A DNA stretch of 64,000 nt. Source: Tetragenococcus halophilus subsp. flandriensis. GTDB lineage: Bacteria > Bacillota > Bacilli > Lactobacillales > Enterococcaceae. The notes under the pieces are model-generated. The model had not been told where the DNA came from. It did no database searches and saw only the letters and a program-made list of their open reading frames with translations. Location of the stretch: positions 1 to 64,000 of the forward strand of contig NZ_BSUG01000023.1 of NCBI RefSeq assembly GCF_030161475.1. Direction: 5' to 3'. Within the stretch, counting starts at the first letter, position 1, and each line of letters begins with the position of its first letter. Below are positions 26,311-35,112 of this stretch, piece after piece. The position numbers were made by a program, and so were the translations under genes.

Positions 26311-27012
26311 ATGGAATTAGTTATTGAAGATTTACAAAAATCTTTTGAACATAAATCAATCTTGAAAGATATCAATTTTACATTTGAAAAGGGAAAAATT
26401 TATGGTTTGCTTGGAAGAAATGGCGCCGGTAAAACAACACTTTTTAATTGTTTGAATGAAGATACCGCAATCGATAATGGTACATTTTACTTAGAAAATA
26501 AAGGGTCACGTAAAGTGTTGCCAGAAGATATCGGCTATGTGCTGTCTACTCCTCATGTGCCTAATTTTTTAACGGCAAGAGAATTTTTAAAATTTTTCTT
26601 GGATATCAATAAAGATAAAATTGCAACGCCTCGGTCCATAGATGATTACTTTGAGTTTATGTCGATTGCTAAAGAAGATCGTGATCGTTTATTAAAAGAT
26701 TATTCTCATGGGATGAAAAATAAAATGCAGTTACTTGTCAACTTCATTGCAAGTCCAACGATTTTACTATTGGATGAACCGCTAACTTCTTTTGATGTGG
26801 TGGTCGCTGAAGAGATGAAGCAAATGTTACGAGAAATAAAAAAAGATCATATTATTATTTTTTCGACGCATATTATGGAACTTGCTTTAGATTTATGTGA
26901 TGAGATCGTTTTGCTAAATCAGGGTCATTTAGAAAAAATCGAAAAACAAGAGGATGAAAAAGCCTTTAGAAACAAAATTGTAGAAGGGCTTAAGGAGGAT
27001 GCGTATGTTTGA
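26311..27012 (+). CDS. ABC transporter ATP-binding protein
   Basis: The 233-residue ATPase has Walker A at residues 35-43 (GRNGAGKTT), Walker B at about 151-157 (ILLLDEP) and the H-loop in STHIMEL. The signature motif is changed to YSHGM (131-135) in place of LSGGQ, a form seen in some bacteriocin or peptide efflux ATPases. GAGGGG precedes the ATG. It overlaps the permease gene by 8 bp, so the two are translationally coupled. The substrate is unknown; a role in resistance to peptides fits the immunity gene next door but is only inference. Confidence 0.9.
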   Translation: MELVIEDLQKSFEHKSILKDINFTFEKGKIYGLLGRNGAGKTTLFNCLNEDTAIDNGTFYLENKGSRKVLPEDIGYVLSTPHVPNFLTAREFLKFFLDINKDKIATPRSIDDYFEFMSIAKEDRDRLLKDYSHGMKNKMQLLVNFIASPTILLLDEPLTSFDVVVAEEMKQMLREIKKDHIIIFSTHIMELALDLCDEIVLLNQGHLEKIEKQEDEKAFRNKIVEGLKEDAYV

Positions 27013-28582
27013 CACTTTTAAAGTTTCCTTCCGCTTGAAAAATACTTATCGAACAAACGCTATTATTTATTCTCTTAAACAAGTTCCACTGTTAAGCAGG
27101 TTATTGCCAGAAGCTTTATACGGAAAAAGCGGATTAAAAGTTTTTTCTTCAGTTTTAAGTGTTCTCTGGGAAATTATGATGACTTTTTTAGGGAAGCTTT
27201 TATATTTTGTTTTTTTATTTGTCAGTTTATTATTCTTACAAACACCAAATATCGAAAACTTTTTATATGTTTTTGTTTTTCTAACGCTTGGTGGCGCGCT
27301 AATGAACACTTATATGTTTAATCCTTCCAAAGATAAGTATTACGCGATTATGTTGATGCGTACTGAAGCGAAAAAATTTACACTTGCAAATTATTATTAT
27401 CAATTATTTCGCTTGGTATTTGGGATGGCGCTATTTTCCTTATTGGCTTATTTTTTCATTATAGAAATAACGCTATGGATTAGTCTGATGTTACCCTTTT
27501 TTGTACTATTTGTTAAAGCAAGTTGGACAGCTGTGGAATTGAAAAAATTTCAAAAAATAGGAAATGTTACTAATGAAAATCAGCTTGGATGGATAAGATG
27601 GAGTTCGTCGATTGCTGTGATGGTTTGGACTTATTTATCGCTATGGTTAGGTTTTTCTTTAAATGATAAATCTTTTCTAGGAATTTTTCTTCTTTTTGCT
27701 GTTATCGGTAGTTATAGCTTATGGAAGATACATCATTTCAAAAACTATACTAAGATGCAAAAAAACTTATTAACAACAGAAACTGTGTATATGACATCAA
27801 AAGAAAATATCAATAAGGCAAACCAAGAAAACATGGCCAAAAAAATCGAATATAATGAAAAGACGACTAGTGATAAAGAAGGTTTTGCTTATTTTCACGA
27901 TTTATTTGTTAAACGTCACCGAAAACTCCTTTTACGTGCAGTAGAAAGACAAGCAATCGTTGTTTTTATTCTGCTTATTGTTGCTATAGTGCTAACGCAA
28001 TTGCAAGCTTCGTTTAATCCGATGATGAATGAACTATTATTACAATACTTTCCATATATGGTATTCATTTCTTATATGATGAATAGAGGAATGACTTTAA
28101 CGCAAGCAATGTATATGAATTGCGATCATAGTATGTTAACTTATCAAATTTATCGGACGCCGGCTGTTATTTTAGGTGTATTTAAAGAATGGTTAAAAAC
28201 ACTGGTTTCATTAAATCTTATTCCAGCAACTGTACTTGCGGTTGGTTTTCCTGTTTTACTATGGTTAACTGGAGGAACAACAAACGGAATGAACTATCTT
28301 ATTTTGTTTGTTTCGGTTTTAGCATTAAGTATCTTTTTTTCTGTGCATTATCTTGTGATGTACTATTTATTACAGCCGTATAATAAAAATGTAGAAATGA
28401 AAAGTGCATCCTACAGTATTGTACAAGGATTGACTTATTTTGTATCATATATCTTGATAGGTAGAACATTTTCGACACTTTCTTTTGGTTTGGCAACGGT
28501 CTTGTTTAGTATGATCTATATTTTTCTATCGCTATTGATCGTATATCGACTAGCACCTAAAACATTTAAAATACGAACGTAA
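27005..28582 (+). CDS. ABC transporter permease
   Basis: The protein of about 525 residues is a membrane protein with about ten hydrophobic segments in two blocks (about residues 50-230 and 310-520), joined by a charged linker rich in Lys and Asn. I chose the ATG at 27005, because GGAGG at 26994-26998 is directly before the earlier ATG at 26999 and 6 nt before this one. It pairs with the ATPase gene it overlaps. The family looks like the large ABC-2 type permeases of Firmicutes with no known substrate. Confidence 0.82.
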   Translation: MFDTFKVSFRLKNTYRTNAIIYSLKQVPLLSRLLPEALYGKSGLKVFSSVLSVLWEIMMTFLGKLLYFVFLFVSLLFLQTPNIENFLYVFVFLTLGGALMNTYMFNPSKDKYYAIMLMRTEAKKFTLANYYYQLFRLVFGMALFSLLAYFFIIEITLWISLMLPFFVLFVKASWTAVELKKFQKIGNVTNENQLGWIRWSSSIAVMVWTYLSLWLGFSLNDKSFLGIFLLFAVIGSYSLWKIHHFKNYTKMQKNLLTTETVYMTSKENINKANQENMAKKIEYNEKTTSDKEGFAYFHDLFVKRHRKLLLRAVERQAIVVFILLIVAIVLTQLQASFNPMMNELLLQYFPYMVFISYMMNRGMTLTQAMYMNCDHSMLTYQIYRTPAVILGVFKEWLKTLVSLNLIPATVLAVGFPVLLWLTGGTTNGMNYLILFVSVLALSIFFSVHYLVMYYLLQPYNKNVEMKSASYSIVQGLTYFVSYILIGRTFSTLSFGLATVLFSMIYIFLSLLIVYRLAPKTFKIRT

Positions 28583-28633
28583 ATAAAACTAAACAATGAT
28601 ATGTTTAAATAAAATTAGGAAGGTGCTTATTGT

Positions 28634-29083
28634 TTGTTGATAAAAGAAATAAAGTATGGTTCAAAAGAATATCAACAGGCACTTGTATTAAGAAATAAAG
28701 TGATGCGCTTACCCTTAGGTTTGAACATTTATGATGAAGATCTGTCGGAAGAAAAAGATGACTATATATTAGGGGCTTTTGAGGATAAACAATTATTAGG
28801 AGTCGGCGTTTTGTCTCAAACAGAGGATGAAAATTCTCTTAAATTAGATTGTTTGTGTGTTGCAAAAGAGATTCAAAGTAAACATATCGGTAGAAAATTA
28901 TTATATGCTATAGAAGAATATACATTATCCTTGGGAAAAAATTCTATCGTATTAGAAGCTAGAGTCACAGCAGAGCCTTTTTATCGAAAATTCAACTATA
29001 CATCTTTAGTTCAAAAGTTTATGAAAACTTACGTACCGGTTGAACATATACTAATGGAAAAGCAACTAGTAAATTCGTGTTAA
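28634..29083 (+). CDS. GNAT family N-acetyltransferase
   Basis: The 149-residue protein has the GNAT order: a substrate half with LRNKVMRLPLGL near residue 20, LLGVGVL near 54, the acetyl-CoA loop QSKHIGRKLLYAIEEY near 81-96 and a C-terminal EPFYRKFNYT. It transfers an acetyl group to an unknown amine. The start is TTG; two TTG codons lie next to each other and the first is slightly closer to GGAAGG at about 28618-28623. The terminator-like hairpin at 29119-29152 follows. Confidence 0.85.
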   Translation: MLIKEIKYGSKEYQQALVLRNKVMRLPLGLNIYDEDLSEEKDDYILGAFEDKQLLGVGVLSQTEDENSLKLDCLCVAKEIQSKHIGRKLLYAIEEYTLSLGKNSIVLEARVTAEPFYRKFNYTSLVQKFMKTYVPVEHILMEKQLVNSC

Positions 29084-29118
29084 ATGAACTTATAGTAGAT
29101 AAAACAAACTTTAATTTG

Positions 29119-29152
29119 AAAGGAAGTACTCTTTAAAAGGTGCTTCTTTTTT
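29119..29152 (+). terminator. Rho-independent terminator
   Basis: The stem AAAGGAAGTAC with GGTGCTTCTTT contains G-T wobble pairs and is followed by TTTTTT. Confidence 0.7.
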
Positions 29153-29277
29153 ATATGGTTTTTATAGAAATTTTATTATAAGTTGCGTTTTATAGTTATT
29201 TCGATTAGACTAACTTTATTAACAAACTTTATAAAGGTAATTTAACAGAAAAAGGAGAAAGTTTATGCAAGCTTATA

Positions 29278-30051
29278 ATGGGGTTATTTTTTTTCGATTT
29301 AGACGGTACACTTTTAAATAAACAGTCACAGATAAGCCAGGGAAATTTAAAATTATTAAAGCAACTAGAAGAACAAGGTTATCTGTCAGTTGTGGTAAGT
29401 GGACGTTCACCGATAGAAATTGAAGAAATTACCCAAGAAACGACTATTAACTCTTATGTAAGTATGAACGGTCAGTATGTTGTATTAGAAAATGAAGTGT
29501 TTGCTAATCATCAGATTGATAATTTCCTGATTGCTGAGTTACTAGGATTTGCTGAAAGACTAGGGCATCCCGTGTCCTGTTACACGCCCACAGAATATCG
29601 CATCAATTTTATTGATGAAGCTACAAAAAAATTATACACCTTGGATAATGCGCCTTTACCTAAAATCGATCCTTACTTTTATAAAACTGTAGGGGTTAAC
29701 ATGTTGTATTTATTTAGTGAAAATACTGCACACGATCATATTTTGCAAGAACGTTTTAACGAGACCTTAACTTTTTACCGGGACAGTCCTTTTTCGCTGG
29801 CGATCGTGAATAAAAATCGCTCGAAAAAAGCAGGAATTAAAGAGTTGTTAGAAAATCTAAAGATTACAGATAAAGCAAATACTTACGCTTTTGGCGATGG
29901 AAATAACGATATTAGTATGTTTGAAGTGGTCAACCATTCTGTTGCTATGGGAAATGCGGATGAAAATGTTAAACAAGCGGCTGATTTGGTGACACTTAAT
30001 CACGAAAAAGAAGGGATTGAATTTGCGCTAAGGAAACTACAAGTTCTTTAA
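29278..30051 (+). CDS. Cof-type HAD hydrolase with displaced start
   Basis: The 257-residue reading frame is a Cof-type HAD phosphatase: motif I FFDLDGTLL at the N-terminus, VVSGRSP near residue 40, and the late FGDGNNDISMFE near 204. The ribosome site AAAGGAG (29251-29257) points to an ATG at 29265, whose frame reads MQAYNGVIFF and then leaves the HAD frame at the T8 run 29287-29294. With seven Ts it would read through into DLDGT. As written, translation must start at the ATG at 29278, about 20 nt from the ribosome site, and expression may be weak. It forms an operon with the next HAD gene (20-bp gap). Confidence 0.75.
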   Translation: MGLFFFDLDGTLLNKQSQISQGNLKLLKQLEEQGYLSVVVSGRSPIEIEEITQETTINSYVSMNGQYVVLENEVFANHQIDNFLIAELLGFAERLGHPVSCYTPTEYRINFIDEATKKLYTLDNAPLPKIDPYFYKTVGVNMLYLFSENTAHDHILQERFNETLTFYRDSPFSLAIVNKNRSKKAGIKELLENLKITDKANTYAFGDGNNDISMFEVVNHSVAMGNADENVKQAADLVTLNHEKEGIEFALRKLQVL

Positions 30052-30071
30052 AAAATGCTAGGAGGAAACAA

Positions 30072-30872
30072 ATGATTAAGGCAATTGCAGTAGATATGGA
30101 CGGAACATTTTTAAATTCGAGTAATGATTACAATAGAGAGCGTTTTGAAAAATTATTTAACGAAATACAAAAGCAAAATATTCAATTTATTGTTGCAAGT
30201 GGCAACCAATACGCGCAGTTGCGATCTTTTTTTCCGGAAAAAGAGCAAGAGATAACTTTTGTATCGGAAAATGGGGCGTTGGTTTTTAAGCAGGATCAAT
30301 TGATCAAAAAAGTAGCTTTTAAAGCAGATGTAGTAGATAGGGTTTTACAATTTTTACTGGATTTGCCCTTTCAAGTAGGGATTGTCTTATGCGGTGTTTC
30401 TCAAGCTTATATTCTAGAAAGTGAATCGGTAGAATTTAAATCTTTTGCCAAAAAATATTACTATCAACTTGCAGAAGTTCCTTCCTTTTCTTCTTTGCCA
30501 GAAAATGAATTTGTAAAATTTGCGTTAAATGTCTCTACTAAAAAAACAGAAGAGCTGGTTCATTGCGTCAACCAATATTTTTTAAATGAAGTTGTCGCAG
30601 TTTCTAGCGGACACGGCGATGTTGACTTGATCATACCTGGTGTACACAAGGGACAAGCTGTGCAAAAACTATTAGAAAAATGGCAGATCGATACTAGCGA
30701 GTTGCTGGCTTTTGGTGATGGGAATAATGATTTGGAAATGCTGGCATTAGCTAATGAAAGTTACGCTATGAAAAATGGTAGTAAAGACGTGCTCAAAACA
30801 GCAAAATATTTGGCAGCTTCAAATGATGAAGACGGTGTGTTGACAGTGATAGAATCATATCTTTATGAATAA
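30072..30872 (+). CDS. Cof-type HAD hydrolase
   Basis: The 266-residue protein is a second Cof-type HAD phosphatase. Motif I is AVDMDGTFL at residues 6-14, motif II is VASGNQY near 41, a Lys in VHKGQAVQ is near 195, and FGDGNNDLEML near 217 gives the metal-site aspartates. Family members remove phosphate from sugar phosphates or flavin precursors. AGGAGG precedes the ATG. It is co-directional and close to the gene before it and to the broken acetyltransferase gene after it. Confidence 0.9.
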   Translation: MIKAIAVDMDGTFLNSSNDYNRERFEKLFNEIQKQNIQFIVASGNQYAQLRSFFPEKEQEITFVSENGALVFKQDQLIKKVAFKADVVDRVLQFLLDLPFQVGIVLCGVSQAYILESESVEFKSFAKKYYYQLAEVPSFSSLPENEFVKFALNVSTKKTEELVHCVNQYFLNEVVAVSSGHGDVDLIIPGVHKGQAVQKLLEKWQIDTSELLAFGDGNNDLEMLALANESYAMKNGSKDVLKTAKYLAASNDEDGVLTVIESYLYE

Positions 30873-30887
30873 GGACGGGAAATAAAA

Positions 30888-31511
30888 ATGAAAAATCAAT
30901 TTGAACGGATGATTGCTGGCGAACTTTACCATGCAGATGACGCGTAACTAAAGGAAAAATATACTAGCTGTCAAAAATTGTTGTATGAATATAATCAATT
31001 AGCTTTTGATGATTATGAGAAAAAAGAACAGATACAAAAGCAATTATTTGGCTCTATTAGAAAAGATATACAGATTTTGGCTCCTTTTCGTTGTGATTAT
31101 GGGACAAATATTTATATTGGCGACCACTTTTTTGCGAATTATGATTGTATTATGTTAGATGTTACTTTGATCGAAATCGGCGATCATGTACTTTTTGGTC
31201 CTCGAGTAGTCATCTACACACCAAGCCACCCGCTAGATGAAGAAGTTAGAAGTACAGGTCTAGAGTTTGGCAAAACGGTTAAAATTGGCAATAACGTTTG
31301 GATCGGAGCCAATACGATCGTCAATCCTGGTGTAACTATTGGTGATAATACTGTAATAGGGTCTGGCTCAGTAGTCACTAAAAATATTCCGGCAAATGTT
31401 ACAGCTCTTGGTAATACTTGTCGTGTGATCCGTGAGAATTCTGATAAAGAAAAGCAGGCTTGGAAGGAATTACAAAAAGACTATGAAAAAGAAAGTGGTA
31501 TTCACTTCTGA
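30888..31511 (+). pseudogene. Maltose O-acetyltransferase-like gene with nonsense codon
   Basis: From the ATG at 30888 the frame reads MKNQFERMIAGELYHADDA, the typical start of the maltose/galactoside acetyltransferase family, then TAA at 30945-30947. The same frame continues with LKEKYTSCQKLLYEYNQ and on to a complete left-handed beta-helix part, including GDHVLFGPRVVIYTPSHP and the late IGDNTVIGSGSVVTKNIP. The full product would be 207 residues. A restart at TTG 30978 would lack the first 30 residues. Unlike the frameshifts nearby, this is a single-base kind of change, so a simple homopolymer error does not explain it. Confidence 0.8.
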
Positions 31512-31527
31512 AAAAGGAGACGAGTTT

Positions 31528-32517
31528 TTGAAGGCACATAAACCTAGTAATGTGAAAAGTCATAATTTAAAAATTCTTAGAGAAACGCTACAACAAGAGA
31601 CAAGCTTTTCTTCTAGAGAACTTTCTGATGTAACTGGACTCAGTGTGGTTAGTATAAATAAGCTTTTGGCTGAACTAAAAGAAACAGGAGAAGTTATTGA
31701 AGTAGCAGAAACCGGTGTGACGGGTGGAAGGCGTGCAGCTGTTTATCAATACAATCCAAATTTCAAACAAATGTTTATTCTACAAATTTCCGAAGAAAAT
31801 TCAACGATCGTGGGCAAGTTGTTTGTTAGTAATTTACTCGGTGAAACAGTGGAGAAAAAAACTCTAGAAACGCAAGAACTAACTTTTGAAAAATTAAAGT
31901 TGATTCTGCAGCAAATGTTGGAAAAATATCCTGCGACTCAGCTATTGGTTTTTGGTATTCCCGGTGAAGAACTTGAAGGAAAATTTCAAATTATGGATTT
32001 TGCTCCTTGGTACAATCTAGAATTTCGGCAATTGATACAAGAAGCTTTTTCTTTAGATGTTATTATCGAAAATGATATTAATGCTGCTACGCTGGGTTAT
32101 TCTTTGCAACAGTTGGAAGGAGAGATCCTAGTATCATTATATTATCCAGAACAATCTCCTCCTGGTGCGGGAATTGTTTTTAATGGAGAAATCTTTCGCG
32201 GGCGGCACGGACTAAGTGGCGAAGTAAAACACTTGCCTTTAGAACATCAAATGACTTTTCCTAAAGAATTGTCAGCGTTAGAAAAGCAAGTAGAAGAAGT
32301 ATTACAAACGATTATCAGTATGTATGATCCTTATCAAATTGTTTTGTATACCACGATTTCCAGCTTTTCTACAGAAACACTTCAGATGATTTGTGAACGT
32401 TTATCTAAGGTATTTCCTTATTTTACTTTACCTGAGATCCATTTAGCCGATACTTTTCAAAAAGATTACTTTAACGGCTTAGTTCATCTCGGATTAAAAA
32501 ATTTAGCTGCGAAATAG
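31528..32517 (+). CDS. ROK family transcriptional regulator
   Basis: The protein of about 329 residues has an N-terminal winged helix (LRETLQQETSFSSRELSDVTGLSVVSINKLLAEL) and a C-terminal ROK domain. ROK features are ENDINAATLGY, GAGIVFNGEIFRGRHGLSGE and the earlier VFGIPGEEL. The CxCGxxGCxE zinc motif of sugar kinases is absent, as in many repressor members. I chose the TTG at 31528, 8 nt after GGAG. It probably represses carbohydrate genes such as the acetyltransferase and HAD genes upstream, or the MFS carrier that converges on it. Confidence 0.85.
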   Translation: MKAHKPSNVKSHNLKILRETLQQETSFSSRELSDVTGLSVVSINKLLAELKETGEVIEVAETGVTGGRRAAVYQYNPNFKQMFILQISEENSTIVGKLFVSNLLGETVEKKTLETQELTFEKLKLILQQMLEKYPATQLLVFGIPGEELEGKFQIMDFAPWYNLEFRQLIQEAFSLDVIIENDINAATLGYSLQQLEGEILVSLYYPEQSPPGAGIVFNGEIFRGRHGLSGEVKHLPLEHQMTFPKELSALEKQVEEVLQTIISMYDPYQIVLYTTISSFSTETLQMICERLSKVFPYFTLPEIHLADTFQKDYFNGLVHLGLKNLAAK

Positions 32518-32530
32518 AACGATCTGCTTG

Positions 32531-33682
32531 TTACTGCTTATGAGTTATAACATGCCAGAAATTTCCAGCAGAAATGATGAAAAAGATCATTGCAAAAATG
32601 ATAAAAGGAAAATCTAAGCTGGCATTAATTTTTCCTATCCAGTTTAAAAGAAGAGGCGCTATTGTGGCGCCTAAATTACAACCGATCAATACCATAGCGT
32701 TAGCAGTATTCAAAGACGTTAATGGTTTTTTTTCTGGTAAACGAGTAAAGATACTAGAAACAGTACTTGTGATCGTAAAACCACTAAGAAAAGCACCGAT
32801 GGCTATAAAATGAATGCTTGTACTCAACGGAATAAGGATCAAGCCCAAGCCGCCAGTAAACAACAGAACAGTTAAAAAGTATTTTTTTAGTAGCGTAAAA
32901 AGTTTGCCAAAAAAAGCACCACCCATAAAACCAGCGAACATAAATAAGCTTAGTATACGATTGGCGGTTAGTGTAGAAGCTAAATTATTTTCCACGATAT
33001 AACTAGGGATCCTTAGTGAGTTGGCGGTATTAGTCGCGATCAATAGACCACCAAAAAGCGCACTGACCAAAACTGGTAAAAATTGATGTAGATGAAGTTT
33101 TTCTTTTGTGTAAGTATTTTGTTTCTCAACTTCTTTATTAGGGACAAAGAAAAGATATAAAGCTAAAAGAGGAAATGCTATACTGTAGATTAAAAAAGCA
33201 GGCTGCCAGCCCCAGATCAATAGTTGCCCAGCAATCAGTGTCAAAACCGCTTGTCCTAAGGTTTCTATAGAGGTGCGATAACCCAATAGATGAGCTCGCT
33301 TTTTGCCAGTAAAACGTTCACTGATCATACTTACAGCGCAAGTGTTAATCAAGCCAAAGCCGATACCAGTGATCAGACGAGAAATAAAGATCATAAGAAA
33401 GCTGGTTGTAAAAAAAGGCGTTATGCCAGCGATACCTGCAATGAGCAAACCAGAAACAATGGTCGTACGTTCGCTAAAGAATTTGGCAAGTAATGGACTT
33501 AAGGCAATCATTACGATCATAGATATCGAAGGAATGGAGACCAAAAATTCTATGGAAGAACGTGAATAAAAAGGAAAAGCTTCTAACAAAGTGGGGACCA
33601 CACCTGAGACGGAATAGGTCGATGTCAGAATAAAAGATAATGACAAAATGGCGATAATTTCAATAGTATTTCCTTTTTTCAT
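32531..33682 (-). CDS. MFS transporter
   Basis: The protein of about 383 residues is a major facilitator with about twelve hydrophobic segments. The loop after segment 2 (SPLLAKFFSERT) and the ISRLITGIGFGL stretch near residue 95 are typical of drug or sugar efflux members. I chose the ATG of MKKGNT, which follows GGAGG by 11 nt; the GTG upstream lies inside that ribosome site. It converges with the ROK regulator, so a shared sugar or drug signal is possible. The substrate cannot be named. Confidence 0.88.
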   Translation of the reverse strand: MKKGNTIEIIAILSLSFILTSTYSVSGVVPTLLEAFPFYSRSSIEFLVSIPSISMIVMIALSPLLAKFFSERTTIVSGLLIAGIAGITPFFTTSFLMIFISRLITGIGFGLINTCAVSMISERFTGKKRAHLLGYRTSIETLGQAVLTLIAGQLLIWGWQPAFLIYSIAFPLLALYLFFVPNKEVEKQNTYTKEKLHLHQFLPVLVSALFGGLLIATNTANSLRIPSYIVENNLASTLTANRILSLFMFAGFMGGAFFGKLFTLLKKYFLTVLLFTGGLGLILIPLSTSIHFIAIGAFLSGFTITSTVSSIFTRLPEKKPLTSLNTANAMVLIGCNLGATIAPLLLNWIGKINASLDFPFIIFAMIFFIISAGNFWHVITHKQ

Positions 33683-33781
33683 AGTTAATGTTGCCTCCAC
33701 TCAGCAATTTTTATGTTAACTTTAAAATACCATATCTAAGGTGTTTGTCCTAGGAAAAAAATAAGCATAGGAGTATAAAGT

Positions 33782-34207
33782 ATGATTCGCAAATTACAAA
33801 AAGAAGATATAGAAACAGTGATTAATATATGGGAAGAAGAAAATATCAAAGCACATGATTTTATTGCTGCAAGTTATTGGTACAGCCAAATAGATATGAT
33901 GAAAAGAGAGCTGCCGCGATCTGAAGTTTATGTGTATCTAGATAGTAAAGAAAATATTGTAGGATTTATTGGCTTAGCTGGCGAATATATCGCTGGACTT
34001 TTTGCTAGTCAGAAAAAACAATCTAGCGGTATAGGTAAACAATTGCTTGATTATGTTAAAACGCAAAAAAATAAATTAACTTTAGAAGCTTATGAAAAAA
34101 ATCAAAGAGCGATAGATTTTTACCAAAGAGAGGGCTTTGTGATAAAAGAAGCAAATGTCGATGAAGATACTGGCGAAAAAGAAGTTGTAATGTTTTGGAA
34201 AAAGTGA
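33782..34207 (+). CDS. GNAT family N-acetyltransferase
   Basis: The 141-residue protein is a compact GNAT enzyme. The N-terminal MIRKLQKEDIETVINIWEE, the central IVGFIGLAGEYIAGLFA, the acetyl-CoA loop SSGIGKQLLDYVK near residue 80 and the C-terminal AIDFYQREGFV follow the family order. The substrate is unknown. It stands alone, with ATAGGAG upstream and a repeat island downstream. Confidence 0.9.
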   Translation: MIRKLQKEDIETVINIWEEENIKAHDFIAASYWYSQIDMMKRELPRSEVYVYLDSKENIVGFIGLAGEYIAGLFASQKKQSSGIGKQLLDYVKTQKNKLTLEAYEKNQRAIDFYQREGFVIKEANVDEDTGEKEVVMFWKK

Positions 34208-34251
34208 ATCAATGTTTAAACAGTTGGAATGTTTACTGTATTATTTACATC

Positions 34252-34498
34252 ATGAGTAAAGGAATTGAAAAAGCTTATCCAATAATTAAATAATGAGTAA
34301 AGAAATAACGAATGCTTCTTCAATAATGGCCTAAATAAGTCATAAAAAGGATAAAAGTTGTTTTTCTAAGCAAAATTGAATAAAGAAATTCGAATTCATT
34401 CTTCAATAATTAAATAATGAATAAAGAAATCAAAAAAGCTTCCTCAAAAACAAAATAATGAATAAAGAAAACCAAATCTTTTCCTCAATAATCAAGAA
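34252..34498. repeat. 41-bp-period repeat island 2
   Basis: The gene-free stretch 34208-34601 holds units starting (A/T)TGA(G/A)TAAAG at 34252, 34293, 34376, 34417 and 34458, with steps of 41, 83, 41 and 41 bp. The conserved ends are ATGAATAAAGAAAT and, later in the unit, CTTCNTCAATAAT. Each unit also reads as a reading frame of about 13 codons, and two of the junctions are TAATG, where the stop codon overlaps the next ATG. No Shine-Dalgarno site is seen inside the units. Confidence 0.8.
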
Positions 34499-34601
34499 AG
34501 AATGGCTATTTTCAATTTACGCGAGTTCACTATATTTGATTTCATAAATTTTATTTCTTATTATGTTTATTAGTTTAAATAAAGAGATAAGGAGAATGGA
34601 A

Positions 34602-35060
34602 ATGTCTAAAAATGAAGTAGAGCTTTTTTTAGATAAGCAGAATATCGTTTATCAATCCTATGAATTTTCTTCTGATACTATTGATACAAGTAAGACACCT
34701 ATTTTTAAGACTTTAGTACTTAAAGGAAATAAGACCGGTCCAACGATTGCGTTAGTTCCTTTAGATGCTCGTCTGGACTATAAAAAAACGGCTGCTGTTT
34801 CTAAAAATAGAAAAATAGGACTCCCGCCCATGGATTATGTGATGGAGACCACCGGTTATCCGCATGGTGCTAATACACCTATTGGAATTTATATGCATCA
34901 TCCCGAGTATCCGATATTATTTGATGAAGTAATAAAAAATTATGAACGTATTACTGTTTCTGCAGGTGAACTGGATAAAAGTGTAGTTATTGCGGTACAA
35001 GATTTGATTGATTTAGTTCATCCAGTGATTGCTGATTTGTTATCTAATAAAGATAGTTAA
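34602..35060 (+). CDS. YbaK/EbsC-like aminoacyl-tRNA deacylase
   Basis: The protein of about 152 residues belongs to the YbaK/EbsC group, which removes wrongly charged amino acids from tRNA (Cys from tRNA-Pro in the best-known member). Family stretches are FKTLVLKGN near residue 37, the LDYKKTAAVS segment with its lysine pair near 62, MDYVMETTGYPHGANTPIGI near 80-100 and a late ITVSAGELDKSVVIA. I chose the ATG at 34602, after AAGGAG. It stands alone and converges with the HxlR gene. Confidence 0.88.
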   Translation: MSKNEVELFLDKQNIVYQSYEFSSDTIDTSKTPIFKTLVLKGNKTGPTIALVPLDARLDYKKTAAVSKNRKIGLPPMDYVMETTGYPHGANTPIGIYMHHPEYPILFDEVIKNYERITVSAGELDKSVVIAVQDLIDLVHPVIADLLSNKDS

Positions 35061-35066
35061 TAAAAA

Positions 35067-35102
35067 ATGAGCCTTTGATGACAAAAAAGTTATCAGAGGC
35101 TC
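35067..35102 (-). terminator. Terminator between convergent genes
   Basis: The stem TGAGCCT-TGAT with ATCA-AGGCTCA is followed by a T run on the minus strand, so it serves the HxlR gene best and perhaps both. Confidence 0.65.
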
Positions 35103-35112
35103 AAATTATTTA

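Noticed and set aside
34252-34498. CRISPR-like array
   Set aside because: The units are degenerate along their whole 41 bp, with no invariant repeat of 20-40 bp separated by unique spacers, and no cas genes are present. The same holds for the other islands.
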